64,000 nt of DNA from Akkermansia sp. N21116 (lineage in GTDB: Bacteria > Verrucomicrobiota > Verrucomicrobiia > Verrucomicrobiales > Akkermansiaceae): contig NZ_CP139035.1 in the NCBI RefSeq assembly GCF_029854705.2, positions 3,286,001 to 3,350,000 of the forward strand. Direction: 5' to 3'. Position numbers and translations under genes: made by a program. The notes beneath the pieces are model-generated. The model searched no databases. It saw nothing but the letters and a program-made list of their open reading frames with translations, and was not told where the DNA came from. Positions 54,310-63,053 of this stretch are shown in pieces (the first letter of the stretch is position 1; every line of letters begins with the position of its first letter).

Positions 54310-55233
54310 TTACTCGGTCACCGGCTCGGCAATCGGGATATTCTCGTAGTTTCTGTCGTATTCGACCGGAACATTCCGTTCCTGAATCAAGTTGATTTTT
54401 CTTATCTTACGGTGCGTCTTCCGGGCATTTTGCTGGATCATCAGGAAATTTTCCACCTGTCGTTCCGTATCATACACCCCGAAAACCGCTTCACATCCAT
54501 CTTCGAACTCAACCAGATAAGACCATTCGTTACGAATGCTGATTCTACTGAGCTTGGAGATGAATTCGGACTTTTCACGACGGATCAACACGATCAAATC
54601 CACGGCACGGTCCAGAATTTCCACCTTTTCTCCCGGAGAAATCTCACCTTCGTCCGGCGTCGGCACGGACAGTATCGGGCAATCCATATAGTCTTTGTGA
54701 ATTTCCTTATGGCAAGGAAACACCACACCATCGGCATCCACAAACATACCGTGTTCAACATCATGGGAACGGATGCCCAGCTTGGGGCAGTCAAGCCAGG
54801 CAATAGGCACCCGGGCATCGATCTCCACACACAATGTAGACGGGAGTTCCCGGCGGACGGTCGCCTTTCTGATGGCAGGAAAAGCCATCAGTTTCTGTTC
54901 CAAGGCATCCACATCCAACGATAGCAACACCTCCTTGCCCTGCAGCCCCATCAGCTGCAGTACTTGATCCTCAAGAATAACCCCATTTGTTTTGAGTTCC
55001 AGTTCCTTAAAGGAAAGTCCATCATACCTGGAGATATAATTGGACCACAGGAACCTGATACTCCATGCCAAGGCAAAGAAAATCACCAGAAGCGTCAGCA
55101 CGGAAACGAGCCGACGGCCAAAACGCTTCCAAAAACGCGGACGAAAGCCTTTTTTAATCAACTCCTTTTCCAAAGCCCGCATTTCCTCGCGCTTGCTTCC
55201 CGGTTGGATACAAGTTGTGGATTTGCGGGCCAT
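54310..55233 (-). CDS. ftsQ: Cell division protein FtsQ
   Basis: 307 residues. Cytoplasmic basic N-terminus, a membrane helix at about 43-62 (VLTLLVIFFALAWSI), then a POTRA domain (FKELELKTNGVILEDQVLQLMGL) and FtsQ beta domain (RRELPSTLCVEIDARVPIAWL). Links early and late division proteins at the septum. Follows ddl as in E. coli, but no ftsA or ftsZ comes next: fmt does. Confidence 0.92.
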   Translation of the reverse strand: MARKSTTCIQPGSKREEMRALEKELIKKGFRPRFWKRFGRRLVSVLTLLVIFFALAWSIRFLWSNYISRYDGLSFKELELKTNGVILEDQVLQLMGLQGKEVLLSLDVDALEQKLMAFPAIRKATVRRELPSTLCVEIDARVPIAWLDCPKLGIRSHDVEHGMFVDADGVVFPCHKEIHKDYMDCPILSVPTPDEGEISPGEKVEILDRAVDLIVLIRREKSEFISKLSRISIRNEWSYLVEFEDGCEAVFGVYDTERQVENFLMIQQNARKTHRKIRKINLIQERNVPVEYDRNYENIPIAEPVTE

Positions 55234-55269
55234 GGATCAAAGTAGGATGGTATAAGGCAACGGATCGGG

Positions 55270-56202
55270 TCACCCCCGGCTTGTCGCCAGTGAAATTTCT
55301 GCGATACGCTCACAAAGAGCCTCATAGGACAATCCGATCTCACCAGCGGCCTTAGGCAGAAGGCTGGAGGAAGTCATCCCCGGAATCGTGTTGATTTCCA
55401 GCACAAAAGGCTTCTGGTCTGAATCGCGCAACATCACATCGACCCTGCCATAAACTTCCACTCCTACCGCTTTGTATGCGGCCAGGGCGGCCTCCTGTAC
55501 GGCAAGCGTAGCCTCCTTGGAAATATCGGCCGGACAAATGTAATCCGTACCGCCTCCCATATTCATCCACGGATACTTGTTCTTCAGATCATAAAACCCG
55601 GAACGCGGACAGATGTGGACGACAGGCAGAGCCACGCCGTCCAGGATACCTACCGTCAGTTCCTTGCCCTGGATAAATTCTTCCACGAGGATGGCCGTAC
55701 CATGCTGAACGACTTCTTCCATCGCCGGCAGCAAATCCTCCTGCTTATGGACAATATGAACACCTACGCTGGATCCTTCGCAAGCCGGCTTGATCACCAG
55801 GGGTAATGGAAGAGTAGGCAACACAAGCCCATCGGAACAATCCAGAATCTCACAAGCGGGGGTCGGAACTCCCGCTTCCATGAAAACCTCCTTGGATTTC
55901 ACCTTGTCGAAGGCAATCTCACTAGTTCTGACACCCGCTCCCGTGTAAGGCATTCCTCTGGCTTCCAATGTTCTTTGCAACGAACCGTCTTCGCCGAAAG
56001 TCCCGTGGATCACGTTGTAAGCCAGCTCCGTCCCTTCGGGCAGGACAAAGTCCGGCGTCCGGACATCCACTTCCGTCACGTGCGTAAACCCGCCATCCCG
56101 CAAAGCACCCGCCACAGCCCGTCCGGAAACGAGGGAAACTTCCCGTTCAGCTCCCGGACCGCCAATCAGGACAGCAATTCTTGTATCTTTCGAAAGATTC
56201 AT
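55270..56202 (-). CDS. ddl: D-alanine--D-alanine ligase
   Basis: 310 residues. ATP-grasp enzyme joining two D-Ala for the peptidoglycan stem. Motifs: LIGGPGAEREVSLVSG, NVIHGTFGEDGSLQ, KPACEGSSVGVHI, NKYPWMNMGGGTDYICPA and LEINTIPGMTSSSLLPKAA. The Tyr in the KYPW/DYICPA region suggests ordinary D-Ala-D-Ala rather than D-Ala-D-Lac specificity. Between murC/B and ftsQ. Confidence 0.97.
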   Translation of the reverse strand: MNLSKDTRIAVLIGGPGAEREVSLVSGRAVAGALRDGGFTHVTEVDVRTPDFVLPEGTELAYNVIHGTFGEDGSLQRTLEARGMPYTGAGVRTSEIAFDKVKSKEVFMEAGVPTPACEILDCSDGLVLPTLPLPLVIKPACEGSSVGVHIVHKQEDLLPAMEEVVQHGTAILVEEFIQGKELTVGILDGVALPVVHICPRSGFYDLKNKYPWMNMGGGTDYICPADISKEATLAVQEAALAAYKAVGVEVYGRVDVMLRDSDQKPFVLEINTIPGMTSSSLLPKAAGEIGLSYEALCERIAEISLATSRG

Positions 56203-56220
56203 AACCGTAGTATTTATACG

Positions 56221-58524
56221 CTAAAATTGTGGTTCTCTATCGCCGATGACCTGGGCTTCGCTTTTCAATTCGATTCCACGTTCCTCTTTGGCTTTCGCAC
56301 GAATCAGATCAATCAGTTCCGTCACATCAGTCGCCAGGGCATGCCCCCGGTTGACGATAAAGTTGGCATGGACATCAGATACGCAGGCATCACCTACGCA
56401 GGCCCCCTTGAGGCCGAGTTCTTCAATCAGACGACCGGCCGGGATTCCCTCCGGGTTCTTGAACACACACCCTGCGCTAGCACCGAGAGGCTGTGAGATT
56501 TTCCTCTTTTCACGGTTTTTTTCAACCATCTTTTGCATGGCCTCCGTATCCGGACCTGTCGTTCCCCGGAAGGTCGCTTGCAGAACAAGGCTCGTCACAA
56601 ACTCGGGAATCATTCTGTACTCGGCCACCATGTCTTCCTTTCTGTGCTCCCGGATTTCTCCGTCGTCATCCAGGCAGATGGCAGACACGAATCTGCTCCA
56701 CATGTCGGCCCCCATAGCTCCAGCGTTCATGCGAAGACTACCCCCGACACTACCTGGAATGCCATCCATCCACTCAAATCCGGAAATACCGGCCTGGATG
56801 GCTACGGTCGCCAGCTTTTTCAAACGCACACCGACACCGGCGGTAATCGTCTTGTCCGGGTTCAGAGCAATAGCATCGAATTCCCCCCCGAAGGGATGAA
56901 TGACGGCACCACGGATTCCTCCTTCGCGCACAATGACATTGGAGCCGCGCCCCAGCATGCGAACAGGGATACTCCGTTCACGGCAATAGTTAACGACTTC
57001 GCGCATAGCAGTCACACTCTCCGGTTCCATCCAATACTGGGCGCATCCGCCAACTCCCATCGTAGTATGACGACGCATAGGCTCATACAGACAACCATGG
57101 ATATCCGGGCCTCCAAAACGTAACATATCTTCCAGAATGGCCAGGTCCGCAGCAATTCTCGTACCGCATTCATGGACATTGCCGGCCCCCAAAGTAATCA
57201 GAAGGTCCCCGGGCCGGAGGAAGTTGCCCACGGCATGGTGAGCCGTCGCCAGATCTGGAAGGAACTCCGTACCTGTCGGCCCGTTACGGTGGATAGCGTC
57301 CACGATCGTCTGACCGCTAATACCTTCGATCGGAAGTTCGCTCGCGGGGTAGACATCGGCTACGAATACTTGGTCGGCATTCTGCAGCACCTTCCCGAAA
57401 TCATCATGAAGCATCTTCGTACGCGAATAACGATGAGGCTGGAACAACACGACAAGACGCTTGGGATTCAGAGAGCGGGCTGTCTGCAAAGTCGCGGCAA
57501 TCTCCGTGGGATGATGACCGTAATCGTCCACAATGCGGTAGGAAGGGGACAGATACTTGGTCTCAAACCTTCTCTTAGCCCCTGCAAATGAGGCAAGACC
57601 GCGCGTGATCGAATCAAAATCCACACCGGCCTCACGTGCAAATGCAATCGCGGCCAAAGCATTGAGGACATTATGTCTTCCTGGAATGCCCAACTCAACA
57701 CGACCGATTACCTCACCCCGGAACTCGACGGTAAAGGCCGTATGTCCGCGCATTTCATGGACATCGGTCGCAATGTAATCCGCATCCGACCATCCATATC
57801 CGATCGCATTCGGATACTTGGAACATACGCTGCGGGCGCCGGCATCTGCGGCACAATAAAAAATACATCCCCTCGTTTGTCGGCACAAGCGATCAAACAC
57901 GCTCTTAATGTGATCCAAATCGCGGTAAAAGTCGAGGTGCTCGGCTTCCACATTCAAAACGATAGAATGTTCGGGAATGTAATTGACGAGAGTTCCGTCG
58001 CTTTCATCTCCTTCAGCGACAAGGTATTCGCTGTTTTCATTCCAGTGGGCATTGGCACCCAGAACGGGGATTTCTGCTCCGACGTAATGGCAGGGCCTCA
58101 TGCGCCCCTCGCGAAGCAAATGGGCAGATAATGAAGAAGTCGTCGTTTTCCCGTGCGTACCGGAAACGATGACGCCTTTCTTGGCATTCAAGACAGCGGC
58201 CAGGCATTCGGCACGGCGGTAACAAGGAATGCCTTTCTCCCGGGCAGCGCTGAATGTAGCATTTTCCGGGCGGATAGCACTGGAGTAGATAACCATTTCC
58301 ACTCCGTCGAGAACAACTGACGTATGAGGAGTCGAGAAAATCAGCCCCAAACCTTGGAGACGTTCCGTTTCCGCACTGGTTACCCTATCGGAACCACTCA
58401 CCTGATGCCCCATCTCCAGAAGGATCAAAGCCAGACCGGACATACCGGATCCGGCTACGCCAATCAAGTGGATCCGGGCGGGATGATCACGATCCAAAAG
58501 CCTTTTTCTCAATTCATCAATCAT
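56221..58524 (-). CDS. murC/murB: MurC-MurB fusion: UDP-MurNAc--L-Ala ligase / UDP-EP-GlcNAc reductase
   Basis: 767 residues from the ATG at 58524 (MIDELRKRLL); an ATG five codons upstream (58539) is possible. MurC spans about 1-460, with HLIGVAGSGMSGLA, ATP loop SGTHGKTTTSS, AEGDESDGT, LNVEAEHLDFY and DDYGHHPTEI. MurB follows to the end: GVGGCAQYW, the FAD loop RMLGRGSNVIV, WMDGIPGSVGGSLRMNAGA, then ASAGCVFKNP and HANFIVNRG. The proton-donor Ser of MurB is replaced by Cys (in AGCVFKNP), as in some other bacterial MurB forms. One polypeptide thus does two steps of Park nucleotide synthesis. Overlaps murG by 8 bp. Confidence 0.96.
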   Translation of the reverse strand: MIDELRKRLLDRDHPARIHLIGVAGSGMSGLALILLEMGHQVSGSDRVTSAETERLQGLGLIFSTPHTSVVLDGVEMVIYSSAIRPENATFSAAREKGIPCYRRAECLAAVLNAKKGVIVSGTHGKTTTSSLSAHLLREGRMRPCHYVGAEIPVLGANAHWNENSEYLVAEGDESDGTLVNYIPEHSIVLNVEAEHLDFYRDLDHIKSVFDRLCRQTRGCIFYCAADAGARSVCSKYPNAIGYGWSDADYIATDVHEMRGHTAFTVEFRGEVIGRVELGIPGRHNVLNALAAIAFAREAGVDFDSITRGLASFAGAKRRFETKYLSPSYRIVDDYGHHPTEIAATLQTARSLNPKRLVVLFQPHRYSRTKMLHDDFGKVLQNADQVFVADVYPASELPIEGISGQTIVDAIHRNGPTGTEFLPDLATAHHAVGNFLRPGDLLITLGAGNVHECGTRIAADLAILEDMLRFGGPDIHGCLYEPMRRHTTMGVGGCAQYWMEPESVTAMREVVNYCRERSIPVRMLGRGSNVIVREGGIRGAVIHPFGGEFDAIALNPDKTITAGVGVRLKKLATVAIQAGISGFEWMDGIPGSVGGSLRMNAGAMGADMWSRFVSAICLDDDGEIREHRKEDMVAEYRMIPEFVTSLVLQATFRGTTGPDTEAMQKMVEKNREKRKISQPLGASAGCVFKNPEGIPAGRLIEELGLKGACVGDACVSDVHANFIVNRGHALATDVTELIDLIRAKAKEERGIELKSEAQVIGDREPQF

Positions 58525-59635
58525 TCTTCTCTGGGGCATTATTGTTTTCAACCACGGCAACGATGCGGTCGGCGGCATCGGGAACATCAAGCCGCTTTGC
58601 GGCGGACTCCATCTCGCACAGGAGCTTGTCATCCGTCAACAATTCTTTCAAAAATCCGACAATCGTTTCACTCGTCAGCGATTCTTCACGACAAACGCGA
58701 GCAGCCTTGTGGGATGAAAAGACCCGGGCATTATGAGCCTGGTGGTCATCAGCGGCAAATGGATACGGAACCAGCAGGGATGTTTTTCCGATATGGGCCA
58801 GTTCCGTTAAACTGGAAGCCCCCGAACGCGAAATCACCACATCCGCCGCGCTATACGCCGCCCCCATGCAGGAACAGAAGGCCATCAGGTGAACATTGTC
58901 CAATCCCGCACACATTTCCTTGACCCGTTCATAATCAGACGTCCCCGTAATCACGAGAAATTCGCACAAATCACGGCATTCTCCGGCAGCTTCAATCGTC
59001 AAGGTATTGAGATTGCGTGCCCCCTGGGAACCGCCCATCGCCAAAACGAGTTTCCCCTTGGGACGAAAACCGAGTTGTTCGTAAGCTTGTTCCCTGGGAA
59101 GGACTTTTTCCAGTTCCATTCTGACGGGAGTACCCGTCACGATAGATTTTCCTTTGTCGAAATAGTGACACGCCTCCTCCATCCCCAGCAGGACATTGTC
59201 ACACCACCGGGAGGTCATCCGGTTCGCTTTTCCGGGCAGGGCATTGGAATCGTGGACATACGTCCTCAATCCCATTCTTTTGCCAATCACGACCGGAGGC
59301 ATAGAAGTAAAACCGCCCATGCCGACGACGACATCTGCCTGCACTTCCTTCAATATAGCCTTACAACTGCGCCATGTCTTCCACATGAGGAAGAAAAACT
59401 TGAACATGCCGATCGAAGGGATCTTAGGCATGGCGACGGCTTCCACCGTCTTGAAATCCAAATCCCCATATTGTTCCGTCGCCTGGGCATCGACTTTCTT
59501 GCGGGAAATGAGCAGAGTCACCCGATATCCCTTCTTTTTCAGTATCTGCGCGACGGCAATACCAGGGAACAGATGGCCCCCGGTTCCTCCGCAGGCTATC
59601 ACGACACTTAGATTTTTTCCTTGGCTCTCATTCAT
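58517..59635 (-). CDS. murG: UDP-GlcNAc:lipid I GlcNAc transferase MurG
   Basis: 372 residues. Makes lipid II at the inner membrane face. GGTGGHLFPGIAVA is the first glycine loop, then VVGMGGFTSMPPV, MGGSQGARNLN, SRSGASSLTELAH and PYPFAADDHQAHNA. Overlaps ftsW upstream by 4 bp and murC/B downstream by 8 bp, so the three are translationally coupled. Confidence 0.97.
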   Translation of the reverse strand: MNESQGKNLSVVIACGGTGGHLFPGIAVAQILKKKGYRVTLLISRKKVDAQATEQYGDLDFKTVEAVAMPKIPSIGMFKFFFLMWKTWRSCKAILKEVQADVVVGMGGFTSMPPVVIGKRMGLRTYVHDSNALPGKANRMTSRWCDNVLLGMEEACHYFDKGKSIVTGTPVRMELEKVLPREQAYEQLGFRPKGKLVLAMGGSQGARNLNTLTIEAAGECRDLCEFLVITGTSDYERVKEMCAGLDNVHLMAFCSCMGAAYSAADVVISRSGASSLTELAHIGKTSLLVPYPFAADDHQAHNARVFSSHKAARVCREESLTSETIVGFLKELLTDDKLLCEMESAAKRLDVPDAADRIVAVVENNNAPEKND

Positions 59636-60774
59636 AATCTTAGGTCTACGGATCTGTCATCTCTTCTCGAAAATTCATACGCAGGAGGCGGCGTATAAGA
59701 ATGCCTCTGGATACTCGTCAACATACCGATGGCTCCCAGTGTAAAAATCAAGTTCGTCCCGCCAAAACTGATAAATGGCAAAGGAAGGCCGGAATTGGGC
59801 AAGGCAGCCGTCACCACAGCGATATTCAACATGGCCGGACAAAAAACAAGAGCAACAATGCCCACCGCCAGCAAGCGACCGTAACGGTCGTTCGTCTGCA
59901 TGGCCACGGACATGCCGGCAAAAGCAAACAGGGAAAAACACAACAGCACGGTCATCGTGCCGATCAACCCGAATTCCTCGCCCAAAGGAGCAAAAATAAA
60001 ATCGGTATGAGCAAAAGGAAGTGTTCCATGCTTTTCCACGCTATTACCAAGACCAATCCCTTCAATACCACCGCGCTGCATTCCCAGCATCGCCCGGAAT
60101 TGCTGAAGTCCCGCTCCGTCACTATAAGCGGCCAAATCCGTCCAGGCTCTAATACGCTCCAACCGGTTGGCGTTGGTCTGCACCATGTAGTAAAGACCTC
60201 CGAATCCGACTACAATTGTCCCCAACAGATACCAGACATTGGCTCCAGCGGCAAACATGACGCATAATCCGGCAACTCCCAAAGCCGAGGCAGTCCCCAT
60301 ATCCTTTTCAAAAAAGATCAACAACAAGGGAATACCGAATAGAATGCCCGGCTTGATGAACCCGCCAATAAACTTGGAAGCGACATCCCGGTGCAAGGCA
60401 TACCAGTGAGCCAGTAGCATCATCGTACAGATCTTAGCACATTCACTCGGCTGGAACTGGATGCCGAGGTTAATCCAGCGGCGTTCCCCGTTAATCTCCC
60501 GACCAATGCCGGGGACATAGCACAATGCCAGCAACAAGCAGGCAAATCCGATAATTAGCCAGATATATTTGCGGAAGAACTCATAATTCATGCGAGCCAA
60601 CAGAAGAGCTCCAATCAAACCGAAACCGGAGAAGAGCATCTGTTTGTACAACATTCCGTATTGATCGTCCTCGGGTTCAACCCAAACTCCCGTACTGGCA
60701 ACCATCACCAGTCCTACCACAAGCAGGACAATGACAGAAAACCAAACAAGAATAATGCTGACCTTGGATGACAT
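59632..60774 (-). CDS. ftsW: SEDS glycosyltransferase FtsW
   Basis: 380 residues, about ten membrane helices. SEDS motifs: NGERRWINLGIQFQPSECAK, FEKDMGTA, GNSVEKHGTLPFAHTDFIFA, GEEFG and LPLPFISFGGTN. Position directly before murG supports FtsW rather than RodA. Polymerises septal glycan with its partner FtsI, which is not seen here. Confidence 0.95.
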   Translation of the reverse strand: MSSKVSIILVWFSVIVLLVVGLVMVASTGVWVEPEDDQYGMLYKQMLFSGFGLIGALLLARMNYEFFRKYIWLIIGFACLLLALCYVPGIGREINGERRWINLGIQFQPSECAKICTMMLLAHWYALHRDVASKFIGGFIKPGILFGIPLLLIFFEKDMGTASALGVAGLCVMFAAGANVWYLLGTIVVGFGGLYYMVQTNANRLERIRAWTDLAAYSDGAGLQQFRAMLGMQRGGIEGIGLGNSVEKHGTLPFAHTDFIFAPLGEEFGLIGTMTVLLCFSLFAFAGMSVAMQTNDRYGRLLAVGIVALVFCPAMLNIAVVTAALPNSGLPLPFISFGGTNLIFTLGAIGMLTSIQRHSYTPPPAYEFSRRDDRSVDLRL

Positions 60775-60798
60775 GAAAAAGTTCCGTAAAACAGTTTT

Positions 60799-61728
60799 TT
60801 ATTGCTTGGGGATTTTAATCTCCTGTCCAATCTTCACCTTGCGGGGATCGGTAATGTTGTTGTATTTTTGGAGAGAAGCCACGCTCACCTTGTACTGCCG
60901 GGCAACCTTGGACAAAGTATCGCCTCTTTTCATGACATAAACGACATCGGCATTGCGAATTGCTTCTTCCTGACGCGCTTGGATCACTTTTTCACGTTCT
61001 CCCGGCTTCATGGGAATCACAAGAGTTGCTCCACTTGCGAGAACAGCACCGGGGTTGACGGTTTTGAGGCCTTCAACCGTGCAGTTATTATCCCTGGCAA
61101 TACTTTCCCAGGTATCCCCCGTTGCGATGATATGACGGGCAGGGCCAGGTTCGATCACGGCAACCGAACCGGACGAAGCCGGCTGATCATTCCGAGAAAC
61201 AGTTGGAGCCGACACTGCCGGACGATTCGAGGCAACGGACGGCTGAACCGCCTGTCCGCCCGATGTTCCATCCACGGGCAGGGCAAGAGGGATTTGCTCT
61301 TGTCCGGAGGAAGAATGCGGCTGGGATACGGCAGGAGGAACTTCCGCCATAGAATTCTTATCTGTGATCAGAGGTGCCCCGGTCGGAGTTTGCGTCTGGG
61401 CTGTCGTCTGTTGCTGCTGAAGCGGCTGGTTTTGCTGAGGCTGCTCCTGCGTCTGGGTAGCCGTATTCTGGGCAACGGGAATATTGACCCGGGTTTCGGC
61501 TTCGTCTTTCTTCAAGGAACCGCGCAACCAGACGCCGCCGATCACGATCAAGTGGATGAGCAACACGCCCACCAGAATACGCACAATCGTGCTGCTGGGA
61601 GTATCGTCCTCAAACTCGGAAATACGGCTTCGGTAACGGGTTACCTTGCCCTGAAACATTTTGGAAAATCCCCTTTTCGGGGGAACCCTTTTAACAACAG
61701 TCCTATCTTTGGATGTGTTCTTGTGCAT
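60799..61728 (-). CDS. Bitopic protein with two LysM domains inside the mur/fts cluster
   Basis: 309 residues. A basic cytoplasmic N-terminus (about 1-45), one membrane helix at about 47-69 (ILVGVLLIHLIVIGGVWL), then a Gln/Thr/Pro/Ser-rich linker to about 195 (QEQPQQNQPLQQQQTT). Two LysM modules follow: IIATGDTWESIARDNNC, and after a 25-residue spacer YVMKRGDTLSKVARQYKV to the end. LysM binds GlcNAc in glycan strands. It lies between murD (13 bp) and ftsW (24 bp), so it is likely co-expressed with septal synthesis. Not a usual dcw member in model bacteria. Confidence 0.85.
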   Translation of the reverse strand: MHKNTSKDRTVVKRVPPKRGFSKMFQGKVTRYRSRISEFEDDTPSSTIVRILVGVLLIHLIVIGGVWLRGSLKKDEAETRVNIPVAQNTATQTQEQPQQNQPLQQQQTTAQTQTPTGAPLITDKNSMAEVPPAVSQPHSSSGQEQIPLALPVDGTSGGQAVQPSVASNRPAVSAPTVSRNDQPASSGSVAVIEPGPARHIIATGDTWESIARDNNCTVEGLKTVNPGAVLASGATLVIPMKPGEREKVIQARQEEAIRNADVVYVMKRGDTLSKVARQYKVSVASLQKYNNITDPRKVKIGQEIKIPKQ

Positions 61729-61741
61729 GGAAATCGTGTTT

Positions 61742-63049
61742 CTACTGTTGAGAGGTTAATGCTAATACGGCGGTCCGGAATACCTGTCCGCGTTGGACGT
61801 ATCCGGTAAACATATCAAATGAAGAGGTTCCCGGGGAAAACAAAACAATGTCTCCCGGCTGTGCAAGTTTCTGAGCCCGCCGGACGCAGGCTTCGACATC
61901 GCTTTCCCGGTAAGTAGGAACGACCGGAGAAAACTCAGAATACAACTGTTCCCGGATCTGCCCGAATACAACTGCCGCACGGACTTTTTCACGGAGTAAG
62001 GGGAGCAGCGACACATAATCCAGCCCCTTGTCTTTGCCTCCGGCAATCAACACCACAGGCGCTTTCTGCGACTTGATCGCCGCCACAAGAGCATGCAGAT
62101 TGGTCGCCTTGGAATCATTCAGCCACATCACTCCGTCCAGATAACGAACCAATTCGCAACGGTGTCCAGGAGGTGTAAATCCGCGGATGGCGGCAAGGAT
62201 AACGTCCTCATCCACACCCAGCGCACGGCAGGCCAGGAAGGCAGCCATCACGTTCTCCGTGTTGTGCGTCTGATTCATCAGGGTTTCCGTAAGATCCACG
62301 ACAATGGAATCGCTTTCCATAACGACACCGTCGCGGCAGGTCAGCGTTGCAGGCAAACCTTCCGTAGAGAAAGTCAGCGTACGGGCTTTCAGTGCCGGGA
62401 GATTTTCTCCGGCACGGACGACAGCCCAGTCGGCTTCCGTCTGATTATCGAATATGTGCAATTTGTCGTTGCGGTAATCCTCAACGGATCGATACCGGTC
62501 CATGTGGTCCGGAGCAAAATTCAGCCAGACGGCCACATCGGGGTGGAAATCGCGGATACCGGCCAACTGGAACGAACTCGATTCCAATGCCAGAACTTCC
62601 GGTATTTCGTTCCGCAAAAGCAATTCCGAAACCGGGATCCCGTAGTTACCGCAAGCTACGGCTTTCAACCCGGCGGAAAGCAGAATTTTCTCAATCAGCG
62701 CCGTCGTCGTCGTTTTGCCATTCGTACCGGTAATGGCAATAATGCGGCCTTGGTAAAAACGGGCGGAAAATTCAAATTCTCCAATACATTCTCCGGCACG
62801 GCTGGAAAAAGCCAAGGCAAATGGGCAGTCGGGTTCCACTCCGGGAGACATGACCACCAAATCAGCGCCAAAGCGTTCGGCGTCCTCATTTCCGGCATGT
62901 TCGACCAACGGTACAATTTCATGCCACTCACTCACGGAAGCAGAATCAAAAACGCACACATCCGCACCCCGGCTCTTGGCCAGAAGTGCGGCGGCTTTTC
63001 CACTACGGCCCGCGCCGAGCACGGCAACCTTTAACGATTGAAGATTCAT
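61742..63049 (-). CDS. murD: UDP-MurNAc-L-Ala--D-Glu ligase
   Basis: 435 residues. Adds D-Glu to UDP-MurNAc-L-Ala. VLGAGRSGKAAALLAKSRGA at the N-terminus, ATP loop ITGTNGKTTTTALI, LESSSFQL, LNFAPDHMDRY and WLNDSKATN. The C-terminal domain has LIAGGKDKGLDY and LFSPGTSSFDMF. Four bases from mraY upstream. Confidence 0.97.
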   Translation of the reverse strand: MNLQSLKVAVLGAGRSGKAAALLAKSRGADVCVFDSASVSEWHEIVPLVEHAGNEDAERFGADLVVMSPGVEPDCPFALAFSSRAGECIGEFEFSARFYQGRIIAITGTNGKTTTTALIEKILLSAGLKAVACGNYGIPVSELLLRNEIPEVLALESSSFQLAGIRDFHPDVAVWLNFAPDHMDRYRSVEDYRNDKLHIFDNQTEADWAVVRAGENLPALKARTLTFSTEGLPATLTCRDGVVMESDSIVVDLTETLMNQTHNTENVMAAFLACRALGVDEDVILAAIRGFTPPGHRCELVRYLDGVMWLNDSKATNLHALVAAIKSQKAPVVLIAGGKDKGLDYVSLLPLLREKVRAAVVFGQIREQLYSEFSPVVPTYRESDVEACVRRAQKLAQPGDIVLFSPGTSSFDMFTGYVQRGQVFRTAVLALTSQQ

Positions 63050-63053
63050 GGAA

